Assembly (NCBI GenBank): GCA_013041925.1
Contig: JABDRB010000001.1
Span: 98,325 to 162,324, forward strand
Source: Akkermansiaceae bacterium
GTDB lineage: Bacteria > Verrucomicrobiota > Verrucomicrobiia > Verrucomicrobiales > Akkermansiaceae
Reading direction: 5' to 3'
DNA: 64,000 nt
Each line of letters starts with the position of its first letter. Within the stretch, counting starts at the first letter, position 1. This document shows positions 1 to 8,941 of the stretch, piece by piece. The notes beneath the pieces were generated by a model, which ran no database searches, was not told the origin of the DNA, and worked only from the letters and a program-made list of their open reading frames with translations. Both the position numbers and the translations under genes were made by a program.

Positions 1-2
1 AA

Positions 3-860
3 CTGAGGCCGCAGCTGACCAAAATTTATACCGAGCTTAAGGTGGGTGGCGACACCGCCCATCATGAACATCTGACGGTTGATCGTATCGACTTTGGTGA
101 GTTTGGGAACTCACGGCCATTTCGCATCCGCATTACCAATCAATATAATGACAACTCGGATTACTATTATGTCAAACATGCCGATGCTTCACGGATTTAT
201 GGTTTGGAGCTGGAGCATATCCTTTCGCCGAACAGGATTAACTATTTGGCGCGGGGAAACACGTTGATTGAAGAACATATCGCAGGGGTTCCTGGAAATG
301 TGTTTATAGAGAAATATCTATCCCGGACCGACTTGAACCGCGTGCGGGTGGCCAAGGAATTTGTTAAATTTAATGAGCGTTGTTTTATTCGATTGTTAGG
401 TGATATGCGATCGGTGAATTATGTGTTGGATATCACCCCAGATTTTGAGTCGACGCAGTATCGGGTGCGACCGATTGATTTTGACCAGCAGTCGTATCAG
501 GGACGGGCGAAAACTTACATGGCGTATCACTTTGATAGTAACAAGCAAGTGACGCGTATGAGTTTTCGCCAGATGAACCGCAAGACGATTGCGCAGTATG
601 CTGAGGAGGAGCGCACGCAGATGTCACGCCGTGCGTCCGTGGAAAAAAAGAGGTTCCAGTCGTTGTTAGCATCGATGGCTCGTGAAGAGCTGGCGCCGGC
701 AGAGCATGTGGATCGGTTAAAAAAAGGCTTGGGTCGTATCCACGGCAGTGATGTTTTTAAAGACTGTGAATCAGTGGGTGAGCTCACCAAGCTTCACATT
801 GAATACATGCTCTACGATCCAGATTTTTCTTATAACAGGAAGAAGAGGATGTTTGGGTAG
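3..860 (+). CDS. Kinase-like protein of unknown function, 5' end outside window
   Basis: The reading frame is open from base 3 with no stop and no convincing start, so the N-terminus lies off the left edge; the GTG at 42 is an internal codon or a weak alternative start. I do not recognise the family. The arrangement resembles a degenerate protein-kinase/aminoglycoside-phosphotransferase fold: a strand with a Lys (YYYVKHAD), an acidic helix (GLELEHIL), a hinge-like stretch (NTLIEEHIAGVP), then GDMRSVNYV followed by PIDFD, which would match a catalytic loop Asp/Asn and a metal-binding Asp. The canonical HGD is LGD here. The C-terminal 100 residues are basic and probably helical. No signal peptide can be judged. 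The gene on the other strand ends 3 nt downstream (convergent). The kinase assignment is inference; the coding status is secure. Confidence 0.7.
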   Translation: MRPQLTKIYTELKVGGDTAHHEHLTVDRIDFGEFGNSRPFRIRITNQYNDNSDYYYVKHADASRIYGLELEHILSPNRINYLARGNTLIEEHIAGVPGNVFIEKYLSRTDLNRVRVAKEFVKFNERCFIRLLGDMRSVNYVLDITPDFESTQYRVRPIDFDQQSYQGRAKTYMAYHFDSNKQVTRMSFRQMNRKTIAQYAEEERTQMSRRASVEKKRFQSLLASMAREELAPAEHVDRLKKGLGRIHGSDVFKDCESVGELTKLHIEYMLYDPDFSYNRKKRMFG

Positions 861-863
861 CGA

Positions 864-1976
864 TTATTGACAGCGAGAAAGGATGGTAAGCATGTAGCCG
901 GTGCCGTAGGCGTAGTGGTAGTCGTAGAGCGGGAAGTCCCACCATGAGCCATTTTTCTCCTGTTTGGGGATGAGCAGGGTGGCAAGTTTCTGTTTCCATG
1001 CGCCGCGTTCGTTTTCCGGCAGCATGAGGATGCATTCACTCGCGTAGTAGTGGCCGTAGTAGTAGAAGTAGCCGGCGACCTGGGCAGGCGCTTCGTGTGG
1101 GATTGGTCGTTTGCGGCCGTGATCGAGCCAACCGTTGCGGTCGAAGAGACGCTGCAACCAGGTGCGAAGGACGTCGTTTGTGATGGCATCGTCGCCGAAG
1201 GCGCGCAGAGCGGCATTACAAACTTGAGAGCGGCCGAGCGATCCGGCAGGGCGATTGATGAGGGAGCGTGGTCGGTAGCGGAAGCCACGTGAGTAGACGT
1301 AGGAGAAGTCGGGTGTGCGCTGCTCTTGAAGGCATCGGACGGCGCGGTTGGTGAGGGATTGGGGCAGGGTGATGCCCATGGTGTGGGCAGCGTCATACAT
1401 GGCGAGCATCACGGTGCCGGTGGTGAAGCTGGTAATGGTGCCGCTGGGTTTCTGGGTGACGCCATCAAAATCATAATACCCCCAGCCACGGTTGATGTCT
1501 TCGTCGTGCTCGAGGTAATGAATTTGGATGAGTGCCTGACGTTTGTATTCGGCGCGTTGCGCCGGGTCACGGTGGTGACGATAGAGTGAGGCGAGTGCAC
1601 GTAGGCCGTAGGCGTGCCCCCAGATGTTGTAGTTGGCGCGGCGGGTGATATTGCGCGTTTTGGGTAGGATGTTGAGCAGCCAGGCTTCGCCTTTGCGGAT
1701 GGCGTCGAGGGTCGCAGGGCGTTGGTCTCGGCATTCTAACAACCCTTGCAGGGCGATGCTGCTGCTGGCGATGAGATAACCTTGGTGGGCGTCTGGGAGG
1801 GGAGCGTAGATATTGAGGCCTTTGGTCCGTGTGGGGCCGCCCCACGAGCCGTTAATATTTTGGTGTCCGATGAGGAAATCGACACCGCGGGTGATTGCGG
1901 CATCGATATCCGGTGCCGCCCCCGAGGTGGGGGTGGTGGCCACGGCAAGTGCCGTGAGGATGACGATGAGCTTCAT
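864..1976 (-). CDS. Secreted prenyltransferase/squalene-oxidase-repeat protein
   Basis: 370 residues. The start at 1976 is preferred because it gives a clean signal peptide (MKLIVILTALAVATTPTSGA); an upstream ATG at 2033 would add 19 polar residues and overlap the preceding gene. The mature protein contains the alpha/alpha-barrel repeats of terpene cyclases and prenyltransferases: NGSWGG at residues 42-47, RGWGYYDFDG in the middle and NGSWWDFP near residue 342. The DxDD motif of squalene-hopene cyclases is not seen, so this is probably not a cyclase. Such secreted proteins are common in Planctomycetes and Verrucomicrobia, without a known substrate. It follows an HlyD-type adaptor gene on the same strand at short distance, so the two may be co-transcribed. 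Confidence 0.8.
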   Translation of the reverse strand: MKLIVILTALAVATTPTSGAAPDIDAAITRGVDFLIGHQNINGSWGGPTRTKGLNIYAPLPDAHQGYLIASSSIALQGLLECRDQRPATLDAIRKGEAWLLNILPKTRNITRRANYNIWGHAYGLRALASLYRHHRDPAQRAEYKRQALIQIHYLEHDEDINRGWGYYDFDGVTQKPSGTITSFTTGTVMLAMYDAAHTMGITLPQSLTNRAVRCLQEQRTPDFSYVYSRGFRYRPRSLINRPAGSLGRSQVCNAALRAFGDDAITNDVLRTWLQRLFDRNGWLDHGRKRPIPHEAPAQVAGYFYYYGHYYASECILMLPENERGAWKQKLATLLIPKQEKNGSWWDFPLYDYHYAYGTGYMLTILSRCQ

Positions 1977-2022
1977 GGCGGAATCTGAGCTTGGTTTGTT
2001 GCTGGGGAAGTAGATGGATTTT

Positions 2023-3423
2023 TTATTCAACAATCACCTGATCTTTTACGAGACCTTGGGTGATGACCACCCAATCGTTGTTGGATCGTCCTATTTCCAC
2101 CTTGCGGCTGGTGGTTTTTCCATCGGCGAGCTTCACGTTGACGGTATACGTGCCGTCGTCAGTGTGGGTGAGGTATTCTGTGGGGATTTTCAGAGCGTCC
2201 TTGATGGCGTGTGAAATGATCTTGGCGGTCGCTTTCATCCCAGGAACGACGTGGAGGGAGGCGGATGTGTTAGGTTTGAGGGTGGCACGGAATGAGCCGT
2301 CTGTCTCGGGGTAGGTGTTGATGTGGGTGAGGCTGACGGGGAAACTCTGGTAACGATTGAGCTCGGTGGTGGCGGATCCGTTAGCGCCACGGGTGAGGGC
2401 GGAGAGGTTGGGTGCCTCGGTGAATGCGCTGAGAACGAGAGGGGTTTTATGCGGGATGAACGTCATCAGGGTGGTATGGGCGGGGATTTTCCCACCGACC
2501 TTGAGGGATTTGACGGCGGTGGTTGGGGTCCATTTCCCCTGCTTCATCTTGCCGTAATAGATGACGCCGTCGGCGGGGGCCGTGATCTGCATCATGGCGC
2601 GATCGGCTTTCATCTGTAAGAGGTTCTTGGCGGTCTCCTTGTCGTCGTGGATGGCTTTTGCGACGGCGATACGTTTTTGGGCGAGTTCGCGCGGGAGGGT
2701 TTTTTGTGCCGAGGCGTGCGAGATACGTGAGTCCTCAGCGGCACGTTGGTGGGATTTGAGTTTGCGGGGAATGGTTGTTTTCAGGGTGTGGGCGGCTTCG
2801 ATTTGGGTGGTTTTGAGGGTAAACCGCGCATGGTCGACGGCGTTGCGTGTGCGGGTAAGGATGATCTCTTCGGTTTCCTCGGTTTTGTTGTCCTCACCGT
2901 ACATTTTCTTGAGTTGTTTGAGTTCTTCGATTTGATACGCGAGTCGACGCTCGGCGCTTTGGATCGAGCGTTGGCTGGTTTCGATTTCGATGGCGTGGCC
3001 GATTTGGGTGTACCACGTGAGGGATTCTTGATCTTCGCTGGCCTTGCGGGCGGATGTGGCGAGGCTGCGTGGTGTGGTGATTTCGAGTTGGGCTAGGTCG
3101 TGCTTGGCTTGGTCGAGCGTTAGGGCGTCGGCCTTGCGGGCTTTTTCGGCTGCGGCGATCTGTTGGTCGAGCTGGCGGGAATCGATGCCGATGAGTGGGT
3201 CCCCTTTTTTGACATGGGTGCCATGGGGGACGAGCTGGGTGACGATGAAGTCCGTCCACTTTTCAGGTTGGATGGCAATGGCTTGTGAGTGTGCTGGGAG
3301 GAACACCGCGTCGAGGGTGGTCACGATCTTGAAGGGTTTGGGCTCGACGGTGTATTCGCCGGCTTGGGCAAGGGACGTGAGACTGAGAAGCGGCGTCAGG
3401 CAGATGATCAGGGAGTGGCGCAT
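2023..3423 (-). CDS. HlyD/RND-type periplasmic adaptor (membrane fusion) protein
   Basis: 466 residues with a cleavable signal peptide (LTPLLSLTSLAQA). The order of elements is that of membrane fusion proteins: a first barrel-sandwich half (VPHGTHVKKGDPLIGID, about residues 65-82), a long charged alpha-helical hairpin/coiled coil (about 95-270), the second half (ITAPADGVIYYGKM, about 280), then beta-barrel and membrane-proximal domains (VVPGMKATAKI). Such proteins link an inner-membrane pump to an outer-membrane channel, or act as stand-alone secretion adaptors. No pump or TolC-like gene is adjacent, so the partner is unknown. The helical hairpin is longer than in typical RND adaptors. The gene ends about 46 nt before the squalene-repeat gene on the same strand. 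Confidence 0.82.
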   Translation of the reverse strand: MRHSLIICLTPLLSLTSLAQAGEYTVEPKPFKIVTTLDAVFLPAHSQAIAIQPEKWTDFIVTQLVPHGTHVKKGDPLIGIDSRQLDQQIAAAEKARKADALTLDQAKHDLAQLEITTPRSLATSARKASEDQESLTWYTQIGHAIEIETSQRSIQSAERRLAYQIEELKQLKKMYGEDNKTEETEEIILTRTRNAVDHARFTLKTTQIEAAHTLKTTIPRKLKSHQRAAEDSRISHASAQKTLPRELAQKRIAVAKAIHDDKETAKNLLQMKADRAMMQITAPADGVIYYGKMKQGKWTPTTAVKSLKVGGKIPAHTTLMTFIPHKTPLVLSAFTEAPNLSALTRGANGSATTELNRYQSFPVSLTHINTYPETDGSFRATLKPNTSASLHVVPGMKATAKIISHAIKDALKIPTEYLTHTDDGTYTVNVKLADGKTTSRKVEIGRSNNDWVVITQGLVKDQVIVE

Positions 3424-3477
3424 GGTGGTGATGGGAAAATTGAGAGTGGAGCGGCTCTGTGCGAGTTGGCGGGTGGA

Positions 3478-4161
3478 TTAGAAGGATTTTTTGCGGGCGA
3501 GCCAGATGGTGTGGGTCCGGCGTTTGCTGCCTTTGTGGGCCGCCGCGACGGCGTTTTCGCTGACATCGAAGCCGGCTTTACGCAGGGTTTTGGTGAATGT
3601 TTTGTCGGAGCGGGCCGACCACACCGCAAGCAGGCCGCCGCCTTTGAGGGCAGATTGAATCTCACGCAGGCCTTTAAGTGTGTAAAGGCTGTTGTTGTTG
3701 TTGCCGTGGAAGGCAGACGGGCCGTTGTCGACATCGAGGATGATGGCATGGTAATCGCCTTGGGATTGACGGATGAGCTTTTGGACAGGTTGAATCTTGA
3801 TGGTGATCCGCGGGTCATCGAGCAGACCTGGGTTAAGGTGGGCAAGGTGGGTCCGGTTCCAATCGACGATCGTTGAGGTCAGCTCGGCCACGGTGAACTG
3901 GACGCGTTTCCCTGGCAGGGCTTGGGCGGCAGCGGCGAGGGTGTATCCCATACCGAGCCCGCCGATGAGGATTTTCGGTTGGTTGACGGGGGCAAAGGGC
4001 TGGCATGCGAGCTGGGCGAGGGTTTCCTCTGACCCGTGGGAGAAGCTGGTCATGAGCTGTTGGCCTTGGGAGCAGATCATGTAGGTGCCATCGTGTTCAA
4101 TGAGCTCGAGGGATTCGCCTTCGGGGGTGGTCGCCTCGGCAATTTTTTGGTTGGGTTTCAT
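3478..4161 (-). CDS. Spermidine synthase-like class I methyltransferase-fold protein
   Basis: 227 residues from the ATG at 4161; a longer frame back to 4257 would run through the divergent promoter region and has no domain support. The fold is that of the spermine/spermidine synthase family: a glycine-rich loop (ILIGGLGMGYTLAAA), an acidic strand end (FTVAELTSTIVDWN), and the catalytic-region strand YHAIILDVDNGPSAF. Aminopropyltransferases usually have DxxDP at that place; the divergent sequence suggests the substrate may not be putrescine. Verrucomicrobial genomes often carry such short stand-alone homologues without an aminopropyl donor gene. It is divergent from the TM2 gene with 75 nt between starts and lies 54 nt upstream of the adaptor gene on the same strand. 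Confidence 0.72.
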   Translation of the reverse strand: MKPNQKIAEATTPEGESLELIEHDGTYMICSQGQQLMTSFSHGSEETLAQLACQPFAPVNQPKILIGGLGMGYTLAAAAQALPGKRVQFTVAELTSTIVDWNRTHLAHLNPGLLDDPRITIKIQPVQKLIRQSQGDYHAIILDVDNGPSAFHGNNNNSLYTLKGLREIQSALKGGGLLAVWSARSDKTFTKTLRKAGFDVSENAVAAAHKGSKRRTHTIWLARKKSF

Positions 4162-4236
4162 AGGGTGATATGGGCCGGAAGAAAGTGTTGGGATTGTGGC
4201 TTGTGGTGTGTGTGAATGATGTGCTATAAGCGAGTT

Positions 4237-4563
4237 ATGTCTGACGATCAACAACAACCCGAAACACCTGTGCCGCCCGTAGCTCAGGAAACGCCACCCG
4301 CAGCCGCACCCAGTAGCGGAGGAGCGGATAAGAAGTTACTGGCAGGAATCCTTGGTATTCTCATTGGGTCCTTAGGGATTCATAAGTTTGTGCTGGGATA
4401 TCAGAAAGAGGGGCTGATCATGCTCTTGGTGACGGTTCTGACCTGTGGATTCGGCGCAATGGTGATGGGAGTGATTGGCCTCATTGAAGGCATCATGTAT
4501 CTCACCAAATCGGATGAGGAATTTGTGCGTCTTTACGTCACCAATCAAAAACCTTGGTTCTAG
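4237..4563 (+). CDS. TM2 domain membrane protein
   Basis: 108 residues from the ATG at 4237; the in-frame ATG at 4216 would add seven residues without support. A Pro/Ala-rich cytoplasmic N-terminus (about 35 residues) is followed by two hydrophobic segments joined by a short loop: KKLLAGILGILIGSLGIHKF and GLIMLLVTVLTCGFGAMVMGVIGLIEGIMYL. The pattern of G-x-H-x-F before Y or L-G-Y, then a second helix ending in EGI, is the TM2 domain. The family has no settled biochemical function; it is a small inner-membrane protein. It stands alone and is followed by a clear hairpin terminator. Confidence 0.85.
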   Translation: MSDDQQQPETPVPPVAQETPPAAAPSSGGADKKLLAGILGILIGSLGIHKFVLGYQKEGLIMLLVTVLTCGFGAMVMGVIGLIEGIMYLTKSDEEFVRLYVTNQKPWF

Positions 4564-4601
4564 GCTTTTAAGATAACGTTGCTTTAATTTAACCATAAAA
4601 A

Positions 4602-4632
4602 CCCCACCGAGCAGAATCGGTGGGGTTTTTTT
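4602..4632. terminator. Bidirectional intrinsic terminator
   Basis: A perfect 9-bp stem (CCCCACCGA / TCGGTGGGG) with loop GCAGAA is flanked by an A-tract on the left and seven T on the right, so it can act in both directions between the convergent TM2 gene and dapL. Confidence 0.92.
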
Positions 4633-4662
4633 GTGATGGGATGGCGCGTTGTTGGGGTTATA

Positions 4663-5886
4663 TTACAACGCTGCGATGCGGCGGCAGACCTCCTCAACAT
4701 TTTCGCGGGTATTGAATGAGGAAATGCGGAAGTAGCCTTCGCCGGCGGCACCGAACCCTGCGCCAGGCGTGATCACCACTTGGGCGTCCTCGAGCATTTT
4801 ATCGAACATGCCCCAGGAGTCGGTTCCTTCTGGGCACTGGACCCAGACGTAGGGCGCATTTTCACCGCCGAAGACGGTGAGGCCGGCGCTCGTGCAGGCA
4901 TTTCTAAGCAGGGTGGCATTGCCCATGTAGTGGGTGATCAGGGCGGCGACTTGGGTTTTACCCTCGGGTGAGAAAATGGCGGCGGCACCGCGCTGAACCG
5001 GATAGGATGCACCATTGAATTTGGTGGATTGGCGACGGTTCCAGAGGGCGTGCAGTGCGACTTCCTCGCCGGTGGTGGCGGTGACGGTCAGTGATTTGGG
5101 TATCACAGTGTAGGCGCAGCGGACGCCGGTGAATCCCCCATTTTTAGAAAACGATCGGAACTCGATGGCGCAGGTGTGAGCGCCGTCGATCTCGAAGATG
5201 GAGCGTGGCACGGACGGGTCCTGAACAAATGCCTCGTAGGCGGCATCGTAGAGGATGATGGCGTCGTTGGCCTTGGCGTAAGCGACCCATGCCTCGAGCT
5301 GTGCGCGGCTGGCGGTGGTGCCGGTCGGGTTGTTCGGGTAGCAGAGGTAGATGAGGTCGACTTTTTCCTCTGGGATGGCGGGCATGAAATCATTGTCGGC
5401 GGTGCACGGAAGGTAAACGAGCCCCTCGTAGGCGCCATTGTCATCGGCCTCGCCAGTATTGCCTGCCATGACGTTGGTATCAACATACACTGGGTAGACG
5501 GGGTCGGTGATGGCAATTTTGTTCCCTTTGCCAAAGATCTCGAGGATGTTGCCGGTATCGCATTTCGAGCCGTCTGACACAAAGACCTCATCGGCGGAGA
5601 TGTTGAGCCCGGTGAATTGGTTTTCGACGATGGCATCGCGCAGGAAGCTGTATCCTTGCTCGGGGCCGTAGCCGTGGAAGGTCTCGGCTACGCCTTGTTC
5701 ATCGATGGCGTCGTGCATGGCATCACGGACGGCTTGCGGGAGTGGTTCCGTGACGTCGCCAATACCGCAACGGATCAGACGATCTGTTTTCTCGGGGTTG
5801 GCATCGGTCCATGCGGTGACACGGCGGCCAATTTCTGGAAAGAGGTAACCGGCTTTGAGTTTGAGGAAGTTTTCGTTGATGTGCAT
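4663..5886 (-). CDS. dapL: LL-diaminopimelate aminotransferase
   Basis: 407 residues, the usual family length. It converts tetrahydrodipicolinate directly to LL-2,6-diaminopimelate with glutamate as amino donor, in the cytoplasmic lysine/peptidoglycan pathway used by Chlamydiae, Verrucomicrobia, cyanobacteria and plants. Visible signatures are the N-terminal [31 protein letters not shown], the [10 protein letters not shown] segment specific to DapL, YPNNPTG, and the PLP-binding lysine in [12 protein letters not shown] (about residue 247). It is a single-gene unit, convergent with the TM2 gene across a shared terminator. This pathway is one of the better taxonomic hints in the window. Confidence 0.96.
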   Translation of the reverse strand: MHINENFLKLKAGYLFPEIGRRVTAWTDANPEKTDRLIRCGIGDVTEPLPQAVRDAMHDAIDEQGVAETFHGYGPEQGYSFLRDAIVENQFTGLNISADEVFVSDGSKCDTGNILEIFGKGNKIAITDPVYPVYVDTNVMAGNTGEADDNGAYEGLVYLPCTADNDFMPAIPEEKVDLIYLCYPNNPTGTTASRAQLEAWVAYAKANDAIILYDAAYEAFVQDPSVPRSIFEIDGAHTCAIEFRSFSKNGGFTGVRCAYTVIPKSLTVTATTGEEVALHALWNRRQSTKFNGASYPVQRGAAAIFSPEGKTQVAALITHYMGNATLLRNACTSAGLTVFGGENAPYVWVQCPEGTDSWGMFDKMLEDAQVVITPGAGFGAAGEGYFRISSFNTRENVEEVCRRIAAL

Positions 5887-5949
5887 TGTGGTAGAACTTG
5901 AGAAGTGATTGAGAAGTTGGGAGGTGGCTCGTTGGGGTGAGCGGGTGAG

Positions 5950-6768
5950 TTAATGAATTTGGCGATTTTTGCGGCGGGAGAGGATGATGATGGCGGTAAC
6001 GATAGAGAGGAAAATGACGGCGATGATGGCGAAGCCGGTCATGAGTCGCTCGAACATCGGCTCTTTGTCCTCGGGGGGAGCTCCAGGTGCGGTGTAGTCG
6101 GGATGGGTGTGGAGAACAAGGGCGTTATTTTTGATTTCGACGGCGGAGAGGCGTTTGAAAATAGGCCCGAGCTCCTTGTCTTCATGCAGTGGGCGCAGCA
6201 GCGTTTCGGAGATGAATTTTTTAAACTCATCGGGGATGTCGCCTGGTTGATCCGCACGGATTTCGGTAACGCGGGGGAATGCGGCGCCCTCGACGAGTTC
6301 GGGGACCACGGTGATGGAGCCATTGAGGTAGCGCATCTCGTCGCTGCCCATCCGTGCTTTCACGGGGTAGGAGATATCGGCGGCGATGTGGCCGTCCTTG
6401 ATGGCGGAGATCGAGAGGTTATGGCGGTGGGGTTTGAGCATCACAAACGTGGCGATGGCGAGGTTCATCTCATCGGCATTGAGCGTGATCTCGGCTTCCT
6501 CATGGGTTTCGATGTGCTGCCTAAATCCGACAAGTTTAGCTTCCAGCGCGGACTGGGCAGCCTCCCTGCCTTGGGTGTCGGCCAACTCAATGGCCTTGGG
6601 TTCCACCTCGGTAAAGGCTGCGATGGTGTCCTTGACCTTGAAATACGTCCAGATGGTGAATGCGAGCATGCAGGCGGCTAGGGTGCCGGCGATGATAAAA
6701 ATCGAGCATCCCGCAAAGGGGGAAAATTTCCCTGTGCCTTTTTCGGGGTCTGAATGTGCGTCAGCCAT
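5950..6768 (-). CDS. Conserved hypothetical protein with two transmembrane segments
   Basis: 272 residues. A polar N-terminus is followed by a membrane helix at about residues 20-42 (CSIFIIAGTLAACMLAFTIW), a roughly 195-residue extracytoplasmic domain, and a second helix near the C-terminus (FAIIAVIFLSIVTAIIILS) ending in a basic RRKNR tail. The middle part has alternating strands and an amphipathic helix (LADTQGREAAQSALEAKL) but no motif I recognise. It stands alone on its strand between dapL and the divergent mnmA. No function is proposed. Confidence 0.75.
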   Translation of the reverse strand: MADAHSDPEKGTGKFSPFAGCSIFIIAGTLAACMLAFTIWTYFKVKDTIAAFTEVEPKAIELADTQGREAAQSALEAKLVGFRQHIETHEEAEITLNADEMNLAIATFVMLKPHRHNLSISAIKDGHIAADISYPVKARMGSDEMRYLNGSITVVPELVEGAAFPRVTEIRADQPGDIPDEFKKFISETLLRPLHEDKELGPIFKRLSAVEIKNNALVLHTHPDYTAPGAPPEDKEPMFERLMTGFAIIAVIFLSIVTAIIILSRRKNRQIH

Positions 6769-6872
6769 GGCAGGGGGGTAGGTGTTTTTGGGTAGAATTG
6801 ACAGGATTTTTCAGAATTTCTTAGGGGCCTGGGTTATTTTACGTTTGGAGTTTGGGGCAGAGGGTTTAGAAC

Positions 6873-7973
6873 ATGGGCGTGTCAAAGATTCTTGTAGGCC
6901 TTTCTGGAGGTGTTGATTCCGCTGTCGCTGCTGCTCTCTTGCTTGAGCAGGGGCATGAGGTGGCGGGTGGCTATATGAAAAACTGGATCAATGACGACGG
7001 CATTGCTGGCGACTGTCCGTGGGAGCAGGATGTCGATGACGCCCATGCGGTAGCCAAGACGCTGGGTATCGAGTTTCGCGTGGTGGATTTGATGAATCAA
7101 TACCGTGATCGTATCGTGGATTATTTGTTGGCAGGCTACCGTGATGGTATTACGCCCAACCCCGATGTGTATTGCAACCGTGAGATGAAATTTGGTGTGT
7201 TTCTGGACTATGCGCTGCAGCAGGGGTTTGAAGCGGTTGGCACCGGTCATTATGCGCGCCGGCGGGAGAGGTCAGATGGCACGGCTGATATCTTACGAGG
7301 AGCTGACCCGAATAAGGATCAAAGTTATTTTTTGGCCTTGATGGAGCAGAAGCAGGCGATGCGTGCACGTTTCCCGTGTGGCGAGATGTTAAAGCCGCAG
7401 GTGCGCGAGGTTGCGCAACGATTCAATCTTCCTGTGGCGGGTAAAAAAGACAGTCAGGGGATTTGTTTTATCGGAAATATCAAGATGGCCGATTTTTTGA
7501 GCCATTACGTCCCCGATCATCCAGGTGATATTGTGGATTGTGATGGTAATGTGTTAGGTGGGCACCGTGGGCTGCATCTTTATACCCTGGGGCAGAGAAA
7601 AGGCCACGGCGTGGCGTCACCACGTGAAGGCATGGCCTACGTTGTTGTCGGCAAAGATCCCGAAAAGAATCATTTGGTCGTGGGATGGGATCAATCGGAT
7701 ACACCTGGTCTCTACGTTCAAAGATGCACGGTCGGATCGGTATCGTGGGTGAATCGAGCGATCACATCCGTGTGTAAGGTAGAAGCCCAACCGCGATATC
7801 GATCGAAAAGTGAGCCGGTGACGGTGACTCCGCTGGATGAGGGGAAACTTGCGCTGGAATTTGTCCGACCTCAGCGTGCGATCACGCCAGGTCAGATCTG
7901 CGCGTTTTACGAAGGTGGCACCTTGTTAGGGGGTGGGGTGTTTGAATCCGTGAATGATGAGCCTGCGAGATAA
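6873..7973 (+). CDS. mnmA: tRNA-specific 2-thiouridylase MnmA
   Basis: 366 residues. The enzyme thiolates U34 of Lys, Glu and Gln tRNAs in the cytoplasm, using ATP and sulfur relayed from a cysteine desulfurase. The PP-loop SGGVDS is at residues 11-16. The two catalytic cysteines are in NPDVYCNREMKF (about 108) and QGICFIG (about 203), and the family signature GHYARR is present. The C-terminal beta-barrel ends in the expected QRAITPGQICAFYEG. The start is the ATG at 6873, preceded by a purine-rich AGAGGG. A Xer recombinase gene follows after 30 nt on the same strand and is probably co-transcribed. Confidence 0.96.
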   Translation: MGVSKILVGLSGGVDSAVAAALLLEQGHEVAGGYMKNWINDDGIAGDCPWEQDVDDAHAVAKTLGIEFRVVDLMNQYRDRIVDYLLAGYRDGITPNPDVYCNREMKFGVFLDYALQQGFEAVGTGHYARRRERSDGTADILRGADPNKDQSYFLALMEQKQAMRARFPCGEMLKPQVREVAQRFNLPVAGKKDSQGICFIGNIKMADFLSHYVPDHPGDIVDCDGNVLGGHRGLHLYTLGQRKGHGVASPREGMAYVVVGKDPEKNHLVVGWDQSDTPGLYVQRCTVGSVSWVNRAITSVCKVEAQPRYRSKSEPVTVTPLDEGKLALEFVRPQRAITPGQICAFYEGGTLLGGGVFESVNDEPAR

Positions 7974-8003
7974 CATGCGCATGAGCAGAGGAGACCTGAT
8001 GGA

Positions 8004-8921
8004 ATGAGCGTGGCAAGTGACGATGTGGAAGCGTTTTTGGAGTTTCTGAGAGTGGAACGGAATGCCTCGGTGCGCACATTGAGAAATTACAGCCATGCCT
8101 TGAATGTTTTTCTGGAGTGGAGAGCGGATGGGTTTACCACTTGGAGAGATTGTTCGGCGGATGATTTCCGGGCGTATCTTTTTGAGCTGATGAAACGTGA
8201 GCTGGCGCGGACGACGATCCGTTTGCGGTTTGCGGCGATGAGGTCATTTTACAAATTTCTCGTGCATCGTCGTGGCTTGGGGGCCAGTCCGTTGGTGGAT
8301 GTGCAGTTGCCGAAGCTGGAGCGGAACTTGCCAGTGGTATTGACGCAAGCGCAGATTGAGCAACTCTTAAACATGCCGATGGTGATGGTGCCGGACGCCC
8401 GGGCGCAGCCGTGGCAAGCGGCGCGTGACGTCGCGATCCTCGAGCTTTTCTACTCCAGCGGTCTGCGTGTTTCCGAGCTCGTTGAGTTGGATGTGTGTGA
8501 TGCGGATTTTCTCTCAGAAACGTTGCGTGTGATGGGTAAGGGGAACAAGGAAAGGATGGTTCCGATTGGAACCTACGCGATGGCGGCCATCCAGAAATAC
8601 CGTCAACAAGCGAGCGTCCACAATGGCCCTCTGTTTATTAATAAAAATAAGAACCCTGAAAAGAGAAGACTGTCGGCACGCTCGGTCCAGATGCTACTCA
8701 AAAAATACCTCGCGGCCACGGATATCGGTTTTGATGTAACACCTCACAAATTACGGCATACTTTCGCTACGCATATGCTGGATCATGGTGCCGATCTGCG
8801 TAGCGTGCAGACATTGTTAGGTCATGCGTCGCTTTCAACCACGCAGATCTATACACACGTCACTAAGGAGCGTATGCGCGAAGCCTACGATGACGCGCAT
8901 CCGAGGGCGGGTGACGAGTAG
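8004..8921 (+). CDS. Tyrosine recombinase XerC/XerD
   Basis: 305 residues, typical of the Xer subfamily. An N-terminal SAM-like core-binding domain (about 5-95) is followed by the catalytic domain with the complete active site: Arg in SSGLRVSELV (about 155), Lys in MGKGNKER, HxxR in HKLRHTFATH (about 250), His in LGHASLSTTQ and the nucleophilic Tyr in IYTHV (about 282). It resolves chromosome dimers at dif with a partner. Length, genomic setting (housekeeping, next to mnmA) and lack of any attachment-site duplication argue against a phage integrase. I cannot say which of XerC or XerD it is. It converges on pcm with 20 nt between. Confidence 0.92.
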   Translation: MSVASDDVEAFLEFLRVERNASVRTLRNYSHALNVFLEWRADGFTTWRDCSADDFRAYLFELMKRELARTTIRLRFAAMRSFYKFLVHRRGLGASPLVDVQLPKLERNLPVVLTQAQIEQLLNMPMVMVPDARAQPWQAARDVAILELFYSSGLRVSELVELDVCDADFLSETLRVMGKGNKERMVPIGTYAMAAIQKYRQQASVHNGPLFINKNKNPEKRRLSARSVQMLLKKYLAATDIGFDVTPHKLRHTFATHMLDHGADLRSVQTLLGHASLSTTQIYTHVTKERMREAYDDAHPRAGDE

Positions 8922-8941
8922 GGCTGACGGTGGCGGCATGT

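Noticed and set aside
8004..8921. Phage or island integrase
   Set aside because: Length and motifs are those of housekeeping Xer proteins; the gene is next to mnmA and no attachment-site duplication or phage gene is near.
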